Of a stretch of DNA of 12,065 bases, positions 6,620 to 12,065 are shown one piece after another; the first letter of the stretch is position 1, and each line of letters begins with the position of its first letter. A model generated the notes under the pieces. It had not been told where the DNA came from. It made no database searches and saw nothing but the letters and a program-made list of their open reading frames with translations. The DNA lies in contig CALGGE010000075.1 of NCBI GenBank assembly GCA_937916125.1, positions 1-12,065 of the forward strand, written 5' to 3'. The stretch comes from an uncultured Elusimicrobia bacterium (lineage in GTDB: Bacteria; Elusimicrobiota; Endomicrobiia; Endomicrobiales; Endomicrobiaceae). A program made the translations under genes and the position numbers.

Positions 6620-6648
6620 AGTATAACTTAAAAAAACAAAAAAGTCAA
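6620..6648 (-). promoter_or_regulatory. minus-strand sigma-70 type promoter
   Basis: Reading the minus strand, TTGACT (6648-6643), a 17-bp spacer and TATACT (6625-6620) match the consensus at five of six bases in each box. This is the best promoter match in the window outside pst. It points into the hairpin at 6567-6613, and no minus-strand coding frame follows. Confidence 0.6.
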
Positions 6649-6727
6649 TAAGATTGGCAGAAAACAAAACAATTTGTTGACGGAAAATGAAAATATAAAA
6701 TAAAAAGGGTTTTGAAACCGGCAAACT

Positions 6728-6811
6728 TCGACAGAACCATTATAAATATGCTATTTAAGAAATAACTTTTCTCTTTACTTTTACACTTTAATATATTTTA
6801 ATTTAAAGTGT
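6728..6811 (+). repeat. second copy of small-gene tail plus abiE promoter region
   Basis: It aligns without gaps to 4101-4184 with 8 mismatches over 84 bases, counted by eye; 44 bases in a row (6754-6797) are identical. It begins in the last codons of the 52-residue protein (R-T-I-I-N-M-L-F-K-K-stop) and ends at the operator palindrome. TTTACT at 6774-6779 is kept, but the -10 has changed to TTTAAT. The palindrome is longer here: ACACTTTAA (6783-6791) / TTAAAGTGT (6803-6811). No gene follows it directly. Confidence 0.85.
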
Positions 6812-6864
6812 GGCAGTAAAAACATATGCATTGATAGTAAAGAAATAAAAGTTTTGGTGGAAAA

Positions 6865-6910
6865 ACATCAAAAAAGTGATTTTCCCGACGATGGAAAGCT
6901 TGTTTGATGT
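6865..6910. repeat. nested hairpin repeat, copy 2
   Basis: Outer arms are ACATCAAA (6865-6872) and TTTGATGT (6903-6910); inner arms are TTTCC (6881-6885) and GGAAA (6893-6897). Compared with 5690-5730, the left half is almost unchanged. The right half differs at several bases but still pairs. On the minus strand it encodes the same FPSSxxSLF-stop ending as copy 1, in an open frame of 32 codons plus stop (6868-6966). Confidence 0.6.
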
Positions 6911-7001
6911 CTAAAAAACACAAAATATTGTTGTATATATAAATATAATACTACAGTCTGTTCACACTAATTGACAAAAAGAAAGAATAATAAACGTAAA
7001 G

Positions 7002-7111
7002 ATGGAAGCGTTAAGTATAGATAGTACAACAGTAAAAGTCCGTCCGAACGGAACCTGAACATTAAAAAACAGTGGAATGTTTTAGGCAAAGTTACGCATA
7101 AAATAAGTCTA
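7002..7111 (+). pseudogene. IS5-family-like transposase remnant
   Basis: From 7002 the frame reads ALSIDSTTVKVRPNGT, then a TGA, then LKNSGMF. This matches the block around the first catalytic Asp of IS5-type DDE transposases (iDST.vkvh..GtgalKk.G). A shift into the frame at 7076 continues NVLGKVTHKISL, like the family's IGkSRGG.tTKIH. The in-frame TGA, TAG and frameshift, and the loss of everything else, make it dead. No flanking terminal inverted repeats were found. Confidence 0.6.
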
Positions 7112-7116
7112 AAATT

Positions 7117-7178
7117 ATGCAAATATTTGCATAAAAGTATTGAATATTTGCATAAAATATATTAAAATATATGCAAAT
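7117..7178 (+). promoter_or_regulatory. fic promoter with four ATTTGCAT-type boxes
   Basis: Boxes lie at 7117-7124 and 7125-7132 (back to back, forming the perfect 16-bp palindrome ATGCAAATATTTGCAT), then at 7146-7153 and 7171-7178 in facing orientation (10-bp arms TATTTGCATA / TATGCAAATA). A promoter TTGAAT (7140-7145), 17 bp, TAAAAT (7163-7168) is threaded between them. Box 3 lies in the spacer and box 4 near the start point, an arrangement suited to repression. The regulator is unknown; the winged-helix end of the Fic protein is one candidate. Confidence 0.6.
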
Positions 7179-7199
7179 AATTATAAAAAGAGGCAAATA

Positions 7200-8243
7200 A
7201 TGCATAAATTTGATTATTCTTTTTTAAAGAAAATATTTGTTCCCGTTTCTTTTTTGGAATTAACAAACAATTTGTATAAATTAAGAGAAGTTGAAAAAAA
7301 CAAAGAACAAGTTGTTAAATCTGTTTTTAAAAAATTACAACAAATAGCAATTATTGAATCTGTTAAAAGCAGTAATGCTATTGAAGGTATTGTTACAACT
7401 GATGAAAGAATAAAAGCTATTATCAATAATAACAGTAAACCGTTAAATCATAATGAACAAGAAATTGCAGGATATAGAGATACTTTAAATTTGATTCATA
7501 CAAATTATCAAAATATAGATTTTACTGAAAGAACAATAAAAAATTTACATTCTTTGTTATTACAACATACGACGTTAGATTTTAAGGGTGAATACAAAAG
7601 AAGAGAAAATATTATATCAGAAAGATTTTCCGACGGAACAATAAATGTAAGGTTTCAACCTGTTTCTGTAAAAGATACTCCTAAAGCAATGGAACAGTTG
7701 GTTTTAGCATATATTCAAGCAAGTAATGATACGGATATAAATCAATTATTGTTAATTCCTTGTGTTGTTCTGGATTTTTTATGCATACATCCGTTTCAAG
7801 ATGGTAACGGAAGAATATCAAGATTATTATCTATTTTGCTTTTATATAAAAATAATTTTGATATTTCAAAATATATATCTTTTGAAGAGCAAATAAATAG
7901 AAATAAAAGCGACTATTATGAAAAATTGAAATCCTCTTCGGTCGGTTGGAACGAAAATCAAAATACTTATATTCCGTTTATTGAGAATTTTATAATTACT
8001 TTAAATAATTGTTACAAACAATTAAATGCCGGATACTTAAAAATAAAAGATATAAAAAATAAAAACAAGCAAATAGAGGAAATAATTTATAATTCATTAG
8101 TTCCTATAAGTAAAAAAGAAATAGCAAATATTCTTATAGATGTTTCTATTACGACGATAGAATTAACTTTATCAAAGCTTTTAAAAAAAGGTAAAATCAT
8201 CAAAATCGGCACAACAAATTCTGCTAAATATATAAAAAAATAA
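7200..8243 (+). CDS. Fic-family AMP-transferase with winged-helix C-terminus
   Basis: The 347-residue product carries the full Fic motif HPFQDGNGR (H197-R205), so it should transfer AMP, or a related group, from a nucleotide to a target hydroxyl. The inhibitory-helix motif S58-NAI-E62-G63 lies in the N-terminal part, making it a class II Fic in which Glu62 blocks ATP binding until relieved. An N-terminal KFDYSFLKK..FVPVSFLELTNNLY segment is typical of the chromosomal one-piece Fic group. The last 60 residues look like a winged helix (ISKKEIANIL...TIELTLSKLLKKGKI), suggesting DNA binding. The ATG at 7200 is chosen over the TTG at 7140 because AGAGG (7189-7193) precedes it, the product starts at the usual MHKFDYSFL, and the TTG lies within the promoter boxes. 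It has no partner antitoxin gene nearby. Confidence 0.93.
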   Translation: MHKFDYSFLKKIFVPVSFLELTNNLYKLREVEKNKEQVVKSVFKKLQQIAIIESVKSSNAIEGIVTTDERIKAIINNNSKPLNHNEQEIAGYRDTLNLIHTNYQNIDFTERTIKNLHSLLLQHTTLDFKGEYKRRENIISERFSDGTINVRFQPVSVKDTPKAMEQLVLAYIQASNDTDINQLLLIPCVVLDFLCIHPFQDGNGRISRLLSILLLYKNNFDISKYISFEEQINRNKSDYYEKLKSSSVGWNENQNTYIPFIENFIITLNNCYKQLNAGYLKIKDIKNKNKQIEEIIYNSLVPISKKEIANILIDVSITTIELTLSKLLKKGKIIKIGTTNSAKYIKK

Positions 8244-8265
8244 TATTTTATAAAATTTTAATGTT

Positions 8266-8298
8266 TTACCGTTTTATTGAACTTTTAATTTCTTTCAT
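8266..8298 (-). CDS. 10-residue frame with strong ribosome site, likely truncated gene or leader
   Basis: On the minus strand ATG at 8298 reads MKEIKSSIKR and stops at TAA 8268-8266. AAGGAG (8312-8307) stands 8 bp before the ATG, better than most start sites here. A promoter and a perfect 16-bp palindrome precede it. The frame is far too short for a normal protein and nothing useful follows before fic. It is either the start of a gene whose body was lost or a leader peptide; I favour loss. Confidence 0.45.
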   Translation of the reverse strand: MKEIKSSIKR

Positions 8299-8316
8299 TA
8301 ATCCAACTCCTTAAAC

Positions 8317-8376
8317 TTGTGTAAATACACAAATTTTAGTAGTTGTAGTATACAATTGTTTTAAAAAAAAAAGCAA
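8317..8376 (-). promoter_or_regulatory. minus-strand promoter with 16-bp palindromic operator
   Basis: Minus strand: TTGCTT (8376-8371), 18 bp, TATACT (8352-8347), then the perfect palindrome TTGTGTAAATACACAA (8317-8332) just after the expected start point, then AAGGAG. This is the layout of a repressor-controlled or autoregulated gene, such as one for an HTH antitoxin or phage-type repressor. Confidence 0.55.
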
Positions 8377-8471
8377 TTTTTTTAACCATTTATGGCTTTG
8401 AACGTGGCAAACTTCGGTTATAATACAAAAAACGGCAAAATGTATTTTGACCTAAATAAGTAATTTTTTAT

Positions 8472-8500
8472 TTGAAAAAGTCTATAAAAATTAATAGAAT
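8472..8500 (+). promoter_or_regulatory. pst operon promoter
   Basis: TTGAAA (8472-8477), a 17-bp spacer and TAGAAT (8495-8500) give a start near 8507 and a leader of about 70 nt before pstS. A further -35-like TTGACC lies at 8447-8452 and could belong to an activator-dependent promoter. I see no clear Pho box. Confidence 0.6.
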
Positions 8501-8506
8501 ATAGGG

Positions 8507-8551
8507 AACGACAATGTACAATGTACAATATACTGCAACGACAAAAACGAC
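8507..8551 (+). repeat. short repeats in the pstS leader
   Basis: AACGACA occurs at 8507-8513 and 8537-8543, and AACGAC at 8546-8551. Between the first two are two tandem ATGTACA units and a diverged third. ATGTACAAT occurs again at the pstA start (10429), and AACGACA occurs in the array before pstC. Confidence 0.75.
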
Positions 8552-8576
8552 TTATCAATTAATATAATTTATTTAT

Positions 8577-9473
8577 ATGCATAAAACTAAATTCTATACA
8601 GCTTTGATAATATCACTATTTATAATAACTGCGTGTTCCGGATCTCATGGAAACAGCAGTGCCGGTATGCAGATTAAAGGATCTGATACCATTGTAAATT
8701 TAGTGCAGGTTTGGGCTGAAAAATTTAACAATATAAATAATACTACCAATATTGGTGTTACAGGCGGAGGAACCGGAACAGGTTTTGCCGCCTTATTAAA
8801 TGCTACTTGCGATATTGCTATGGCATCAAGGCAGGTAGAAGAAATAGAAACAAATCTTGCCAAACAGAAAGGAATAACATACAAAGAATATATTGTAGGT
8901 CTTGACGGTTTGGCAGTTTTGGTAAACAAAGATAATCCTATAGACAAACTTACCATTGAGCAATTACGTGATATTTTTATGGCGAAAATTACCAACTGGA
9001 AAGAGCTTGGCGGAGAAGACAGAAAAATTGTAATTCTTTCAAGAGAAAGCAATTCCGGAACACATATGTTTTTTAAAGATAATGTTATAAGATTAAACAA
9101 TCCCGACAGCAAAGATGAATTTTCTCCAAAAGCATTATTGATGCCGTCGTCACAAGCCATTGTTGATGAAATTTATCAGAACCCGAATGCTATCGGTTAT
9201 GTAGGAATAGGTTTTATGAACGAGCAGACAAAACCTGTTGCAATATCCGATATAGGAAAAGAAGAATTTTTTCTGCCAACTATAGAAAATGTTATGCATG
9301 GAAAATATCCAATTTCAAGACCTTTATATTTATATACAAACGGAGAACCTAAAGGTGTGGTAAAAGAATTTATAGATTATACTTTATCGACCGAGGGACA
9401 AAAAGTTGTAGCGGAAACAGACTTTGTACCGAGAACGACGGTTGAAAAGTTAGAACGACAGTTGAAGAGTTGA
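8577..9473 (+). CDS. pstS: phosphate-binding lipoprotein PstS
   Basis: The 298-residue product captures phosphate outside the membrane and delivers it to PstCA. A lipoprotein signal is clear: basic start, hydrophobic stretch, and lipobox ITAC with Cys20. The family's binding segments follow: KGSDTIVNLVQVWAEKF, GGGTGTGFAAL, ASRQVEE and SRESNSGTHMFF (S155-T162, the phosphate-binding R..SGT loop), then NAIGYVGIGF. The length is normal. The ATG at 8577 has no strong ribosome site. The last nine codons (VEKLERQLKS region) lie within the GTTGAAnn repeat array, so the C-terminus has been extended or rewritten by repeat DNA. It is first in the pstS-C-A-B order, with a promoter at 8472-8500. Confidence 0.96.
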   Translation: MHKTKFYTALIISLFIITACSGSHGNSSAGMQIKGSDTIVNLVQVWAEKFNNINNTTNIGVTGGGTGTGFAALLNATCDIAMASRQVEEIETNLAKQKGITYKEYIVGLDGLAVLVNKDNPIDKLTIEQLRDIFMAKITNWKELGGEDRKIVILSRESNSGTHMFFKDNVIRLNNPDSKDEFSPKALLMPSSQAIVDEIYQNPNAIGYVGIGFMNEQTKPVAISDIGKEEFFLPTIENVMHGKYPISRPLYLYTNGEPKGVVKEFIDYTLSTEGQKVVAETDFVPRTTVEKLERQLKS

Positions 9474-9536
9474 AGAGTTGAAAAGTTGAAAAGTTACAAC
9501 GACAGTTGAAAAGTTGAATAGTTGAATAGTTGAAGG
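9441..9536 (+). repeat. GTTGAAnn octamer array spanning the pstS end and pstC start
   Basis: The 96 bp divide exactly into nine octamers (GTTGAAAA, GTTGAAGA, GTTGAATA, GTTGAAGG) and two dodecamers, GTTAGAACGACA (9449-9460) and GTTACAACGACA (9493-9504). The octamer period is not a multiple of three. It begins inside pstS, carries its stop, and its last unit, with the next G, forms AAGGG (9533-9537) just before the pstC ATG. The same octamer occurs twice at 2595-2610. Confidence 0.92.
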
Positions 9537-9541
9537 GTTTT

Positions 9542-10414
9542 ATGAATAATAAATTAATAGATTCTATCATTGAGAAAATAATATTTCTTTGCGGTATCAT
9601 CGCAATAGTATTTGTTATATTGATATTCGGATTTCTTTTAAAAGAGGGTTTTTATTTCTTTAAAGAATACGGAGTATTTAAATTTATTTTTGGGAAATAT
9701 TGGTATCCGTCGTCAAACCCTGCGGTATTTGGCGTATTTTCTTTAATAATAGGTTCGTTACTTGTTACTTTGGGGGCAGCAATAATTGCAGTGCCTTTAG
9801 GAATTGCAACCGCACTTTTTATTGCTGAACTTGCACCGAAAGGTATCAGAGATATTTTAAAATCCATTGTTGAGCTTATGGCTGCCATACCGAGCGTAGT
9901 TTTGGGATTTGTCGGTATGGTTACACTTGTTCCTTTGATAAGAACTACATTTGATATTCCAACGGGACTTACGGCATTTTCAGGTTCGATAGTTTTGGCG
10001 TTTATGGCAATGCCAACCATAGTTTCAATTTCCGAAGATGCCATCAGGTCAGTTCCATGGTCGTATAAAGAGGGTGCTTATGCACTCGGTGCTACAAGAT
10101 GGCAGACGATAAGACGAGTAGTTTTAAAAGCTGCAATGCCCGGAATAATCGCTGCAGTAATGCTCGGAATAGGAAGAGTTATCGGCGAAACTATGGCTGT
10201 TTTAATGGTAACCGGAAATGCGGCAAATATTCCGTCATCAATTTTTGACCCTGTAAGAACTTTAACGGCGACAATCGCCGCAGAAATGGGGGAAACTGTC
10301 AGAGGCGGTCTGCACTACAGAGCATTATTTGCAATAGGTTTAGTATTATTCTCTATAACATTTATAATAAATTTTATAGCCGATTTAGTTTCAAACAAAA
10401 ACAAAAAGAGATAA
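9542..10414 (+). CDS. pstC: phosphate ABC transporter permease PstC
   Basis: The 290-residue product is one of the two channel subunits of the phosphate importer. About six hydrophobic segments are seen, the first at about residues 13-36 (IIFLCGIIAIVFVILIFGFL). Family blocks include WYPSS..AVFGVFSLIIGSLLVT, the conserved ELMAAIPSVVLGFVG, and the cytoplasmic EAA loop EGAYALGATRWQTIRRVVL (from E177) that docks on PstB. GRVIGETMAV and the late TLTATIAAEMGE are also typical. The ATG at 9542 is preferred over the TTG at 9530, which falls inside the repeat. Its ribosome site GAAGGG at 9532-9537 is supplied by the last octamer, with a rather short gap of 4 bp. Confidence 0.96.
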   Translation: MNNKLIDSIIEKIIFLCGIIAIVFVILIFGFLLKEGFYFFKEYGVFKFIFGKYWYPSSNPAVFGVFSLIIGSLLVTLGAAIIAVPLGIATALFIAELAPKGIRDILKSIVELMAAIPSVVLGFVGMVTLVPLIRTTFDIPTGLTAFSGSIVLAFMAMPTIVSISEDAIRSVPWSYKEGAYALGATRWQTIRRVVLKAAMPGIIAAVMLGIGRVIGETMAVLMVTGNAANIPSSIFDPVRTLTATIAAEMGETVRGGLHYRALFAIGLVLFSITFIINFIADLVSNKNKKR

Positions 10415-10424
10415 AAACATCTCT
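10407..10424 (+). other. small hairpin at the pstC-pstA junction
   Basis: AGAGAT (10407-10412) and ATCTCT (10419-10424) pair perfectly around a 6-nt loop containing the pstC stop, 4 bp before the first pstA ATG. It has no T tract, so it is more likely to affect translation or mRNA stability than to terminate. Confidence 0.4.
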
Positions 10425-10428
10425 AATA

Positions 10429-11298
10429 ATGTACAATAAAAATATGATAAAACTCAGTCCCAAATTATCACAAAAAATAATGTATGTAGTTCTTGCACTA
10501 TCAACGGCGATAGTTATTATTCCCGTTCTTTTGATAGTGTTCATTATTATAAAAAACGGTTGGTCGGCAATAAGCTGGGAATTTTTAACTTCTATGCCGA
10601 CGGACGGTATGCGTGCAGGGGGAATACTTCCTGCGATTTTAGGGACATTATCAATAGTAGCTTGTGCAATATGTATTACTCTGCCCGTCGGAGTTTGTGC
10701 GGCAATCTATTTAAACGAATATGCAAAAGATAATCTGTTAACAAGAATAATTAAACTTGCCATAGTAAATTTGGCAGGTGTTCCTTCGGTAGTTTACGGG
10801 CTTTTCGGTATGGGAATTTTTGTTATGTTGTTAGGATTCGGAGTATCAATTATTGCCGGAGCATTAACTTTATCAATAATGGAATTGCCGGTTATCATTA
10901 CAACTGCAAGAGGTGCATTAAACAGTGTTCCGTATTCTTTTAGAGAAGCCAGTTGGTCACTTGGCGTCAGTAAATGGCAAACGATAAGACGAATAGTTTT
11001 ACCTAACGCTTTACCTGGAATAATGACGGGTGCAATCTTAAGCATATCTCGAATTTCAGGTGAAACCGCACCTATTTTATTTACTGCAGCGGCTTTCTAT
11101 GTTCCGCACTTACCGCACTCAATGTTCGATCAGGTAATGGCACTGCCCTATCACTTATACATAATATCGACGCAAATTCCGAATATGCCTAAAAATATTA
11201 TTTTCGGAACGGCTCTTGTACTTTTGATGATGGTATTATCAATGAGCTTATTTGCAATAGTTGCAAGACTTTATTTCAGGAAAAAAAGAAAATGGTAG
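10429..11298 (+). CDS. pstA: phosphate ABC transporter permease PstA
   Basis: The 289-residue product is the second channel subunit. It has a first hydrophobic segment at about residues 18-40, then SMPTDGMRAGGILPAILGTL, the NLAGVPSVVYGLFGMG block and the EAA loop REASWSLGVSKWQTIRRIVLPNALPGI (from about E173). SRISGETAPILFTAA and the late YHLYIISTQIP are typical PstA features. The start is uncertain: ATG 10429 begins in an ATGTACAAT repeat word, and a second in-frame ATG at 10444 begins MIKLSPKLSQK. Neither has a good ribosome site, and the 10407-10424 hairpin lies just before. The 3' end overlaps pstB by 7 bp. Confidence 0.95.
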   Translation: MYNKNMIKLSPKLSQKIMYVVLALSTAIVIIPVLLIVFIIIKNGWSAISWEFLTSMPTDGMRAGGILPAILGTLSIVACAICITLPVGVCAAIYLNEYAKDNLLTRIIKLAIVNLAGVPSVVYGLFGMGIFVMLLGFGVSIIAGALTLSIMELPVIITTARGALNSVPYSFREASWSLGVSKWQTIRRIVLPNALPGIMTGAILSISRISGETAPILFTAAAFYVPHLPHSMFDQVMALPYHLYIISTQIPNMPKNIIFGTALVLLMMVLSMSLFAIVARLYFRKKRKW

Positions 11299-12041
11299 AA
11301 AAAATAAGAGTAGAAAATCTTAATTGTTTTTATAACGGCAAACAGGTATTAAAAGACCTTAATATAACCGTCGAAGAAAATGAAATTCTTTCCATTATCG
11401 GTCCGTCCAACAGCGGGAAAACTTCTTTCTTAAGAACGCTTAACAGAATGAACGATATGAATGTAGACTTTTCAAGAGAAGGTGAAATATATCTCGACGA
11501 AGAAAACATTTTCGAAATGAATCCGGAAAAATTAAGAACAAGAGTCGGAATGTTATTTGCAATGCCTATACCTTTGCCGATGTCAATTTACGATAATATA
11601 GCTTATGCCCCGAGAGTATTAGGGTTAAAAAATAAAAAGAATATGGACGAAGTCGTCGAACAGTCTTTAAGAGATGCTTCATTATGGGACGAAGTTAAAG
11701 ACAGACTTCATACTTCGGCAATAAAAATGTCCGGCGGACAACAGCAAAGATTGTGCATAGCAAGAATTTTGGCAATAGAACCTGAAGTGATATTGTTCGA
11801 TGAGCCTTGTTCCGGGCTTGACCCGATATCGACGGCAAAAGTTGAAGATGCGATGTTGAAACTAAAACAGAAATATACAATAGTTCTTGTTACAAATAAT
11901 GTTAAACAGGCTTCCAGAGTAGGGACAAGAACGGCATTTTTCTTAATGGGAGAACTGGTAGAAATAGACAAAACTTCTACGTTGTTTGTTTCCCCGAGAA
12001 ATAAAAAGACGGAAGATTATATTACGGGAAGATTCGGATAG
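11292..12041 (+). CDS. pstB: phosphate ABC transporter ATPase PstB
   Basis: The 249-residue product is the ATP-hydrolysing subunit of the Pst importer, acting at the inner face of the membrane on PstC and PstA. The Walker A is GPSNSGKT (G37-T44; the usual PstB form is GPSGCGKS), the signature is MSGGQQQR (from M146), and the Walker B is EVILFDEP (D170, E171). The end RTAFFLMGELVEI is typical of PstB. The switch-histidine position reads VTNNVKQASRV in place of VTHN, so residue 202 is Asn. This may be a subfamily feature rather than damage, since all other motifs are intact. The ATG at 11292 overlaps the pstA stop, so translation is coupled; AGGA at 11279-11282 may help. Confidence 0.96.
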   Translation: MVEKIRVENLNCFYNGKQVLKDLNITVEENEILSIIGPSNSGKTSFLRTLNRMNDMNVDFSREGEIYLDEENIFEMNPEKLRTRVGMLFAMPIPLPMSIYDNIAYAPRVLGLKNKKNMDEVVEQSLRDASLWDEVKDRLHTSAIKMSGGQQQRLCIARILAIEPEVILFDEPCSGLDPISTAKVEDAMLKLKQKYTIVLVTNNVKQASRVGTRTAFFLMGELVEIDKTSTLFVSPRNKKTEDYITGRFG

Positions 12042-12042
12042 A

Positions 12043-12061
12043 AAAATTGCAAAACAATTTT
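12043..12061 (+). other. hairpin after pstB
   Basis: AAAATTG (12043-12049) and CAATTTT (12055-12061) pair around a 5-nt loop, immediately after the pstB stop. Only four bases follow in the window (GGTT), so whether it is a terminator or an intercistronic hairpin before a phoU-type gene cannot be told. Confidence 0.4.
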
Positions 12062-12065
12062 GGTT

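Larger units (their letters stand above)
6575..7199. other. 625-bp region without an intact gene
   Basis: It contains, from left to right: the end of the hairpin and the minus-strand promoter; GGCAAACTTCG at 6720-6730, also found at 8406-8416; the duplicated abiE promoter block; the second nested hairpin with the second FPSSxxSLF remnant; the transposase fragment; and the ATTTGCAT boxes before fic. The order suggests successive insertions and deletions. Confidence 0.65.
8244..8576. other. 333-bp region: minus-strand cassette, dispersed repeats, pst leader
   Basis: The left half holds a minus-strand promoter, operator, ribosome site and 10-codon frame (8266-8376). The middle carries GGCAAACTTCG (8406-8416), also present at 6720-6730. 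The right half is the pstS promoter and an untranslated leader with AACGACA and ATGTACA repeats. Confidence 0.7.

Noticed and set aside
7140..7199. Longer TTG start for fic
   Set aside because: It would place the ATTTGCAT boxes and the promoter inside the gene; the ATG at 7200 has AGAGG before it and gives the usual start of the protein.
8645..9160. 171-codon minus-strand frame opposite pstS
   Set aside because: PstS is unambiguous on the plus strand; the reverse frame has no recognisable motif and depends on pstS codon composition.
9441..9536. CRISPR or iteron origin for the GTTGAAnn array
   Set aside because: The units are contiguous octamers without spacers, and no replication gene or DnaA-type boxes are nearby.
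9530..9541. TTG start for pstC
   Set aside because: It lies within the repeat array and overlaps the sequence that serves as ribosome site for the ATG at 9542.

Overview
The window is very AT-rich bacterial DNA. It uses the standard code (Trp is TGG and TGA is used as a stop), and several genes have Shine-Dalgarno sites of the AAGGAG/AGAGG type. PstS carries a lipobox signal peptide, so the cell is diderm or monoderm but not an archaeon. The sequence alone does not name the organism. Low GC, dense simple repeats and decayed genes fit a host-associated lineage, but that is inference. No tRNA, rRNA or CRISPR array was seen.

Layout. Positions 1-2375 hold the 3' part of a restriction-type SF2 helicase and a DUF2130 coiled-coil protein with a PD-(D/E)xK-like motif. 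Positions 2376-2892 are non-coding, with a 31-bp direct repeat and a strong bidirectional terminator. Positions 2893-4138 hold a tight three-gene set: a two-TM protein, a Sel1-repeat protein and a 52-residue basic protein. Positions 4147-5631 are an AbiEi/AbiEii toxin-antitoxin operon with its own promoter and palindrome. Positions 5632-7199 are a repeat-rich scrap zone around one intact gene, a likely BECR/LPD3-type nuclease-domain protein at 6014-6574. The scraps include a decayed minus-strand reading frame, a duplicated copy of the abiE promoter region, and an IS5-like transposase remnant. A minus-strand promoter fires straight into a hairpin with a U tract that is antisense to the end of the nuclease-like gene. 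Positions 7200-8243 encode a Fic AMP-transferase-type protein behind paired ATTTGCAT boxes. Positions 8244-8576 contain a complete minus-strand expression cassette that now encodes only 10 residues, then the pst promoter. Positions 8577-12041 are the high-affinity phosphate transporter pstS-pstC-pstA-pstB.

How they fit. The left two thirds look like an accessory island of defence and toxin-type genes (restriction helicase, DUF2130, AbiE, BECR-like, Fic) with many remnants. The right third is a housekeeping ABC importer in which PstS binds phosphate, PstC and PstA form the channel and PstB supplies ATP hydrolysis. Its leader and gene junctions have been colonised by short repeats (AACGACA, ATGTACA and GTTGAAnn units), one of which appears to supply the pstC ribosome binding site.

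The most novel-looking items are the antisense hairpin RNA candidate at 6555-6613, the duplicated AbiE operator region, the truncated minus-strand cassette at 8266-8376, and the abrupt base-composition change inside the first gene.
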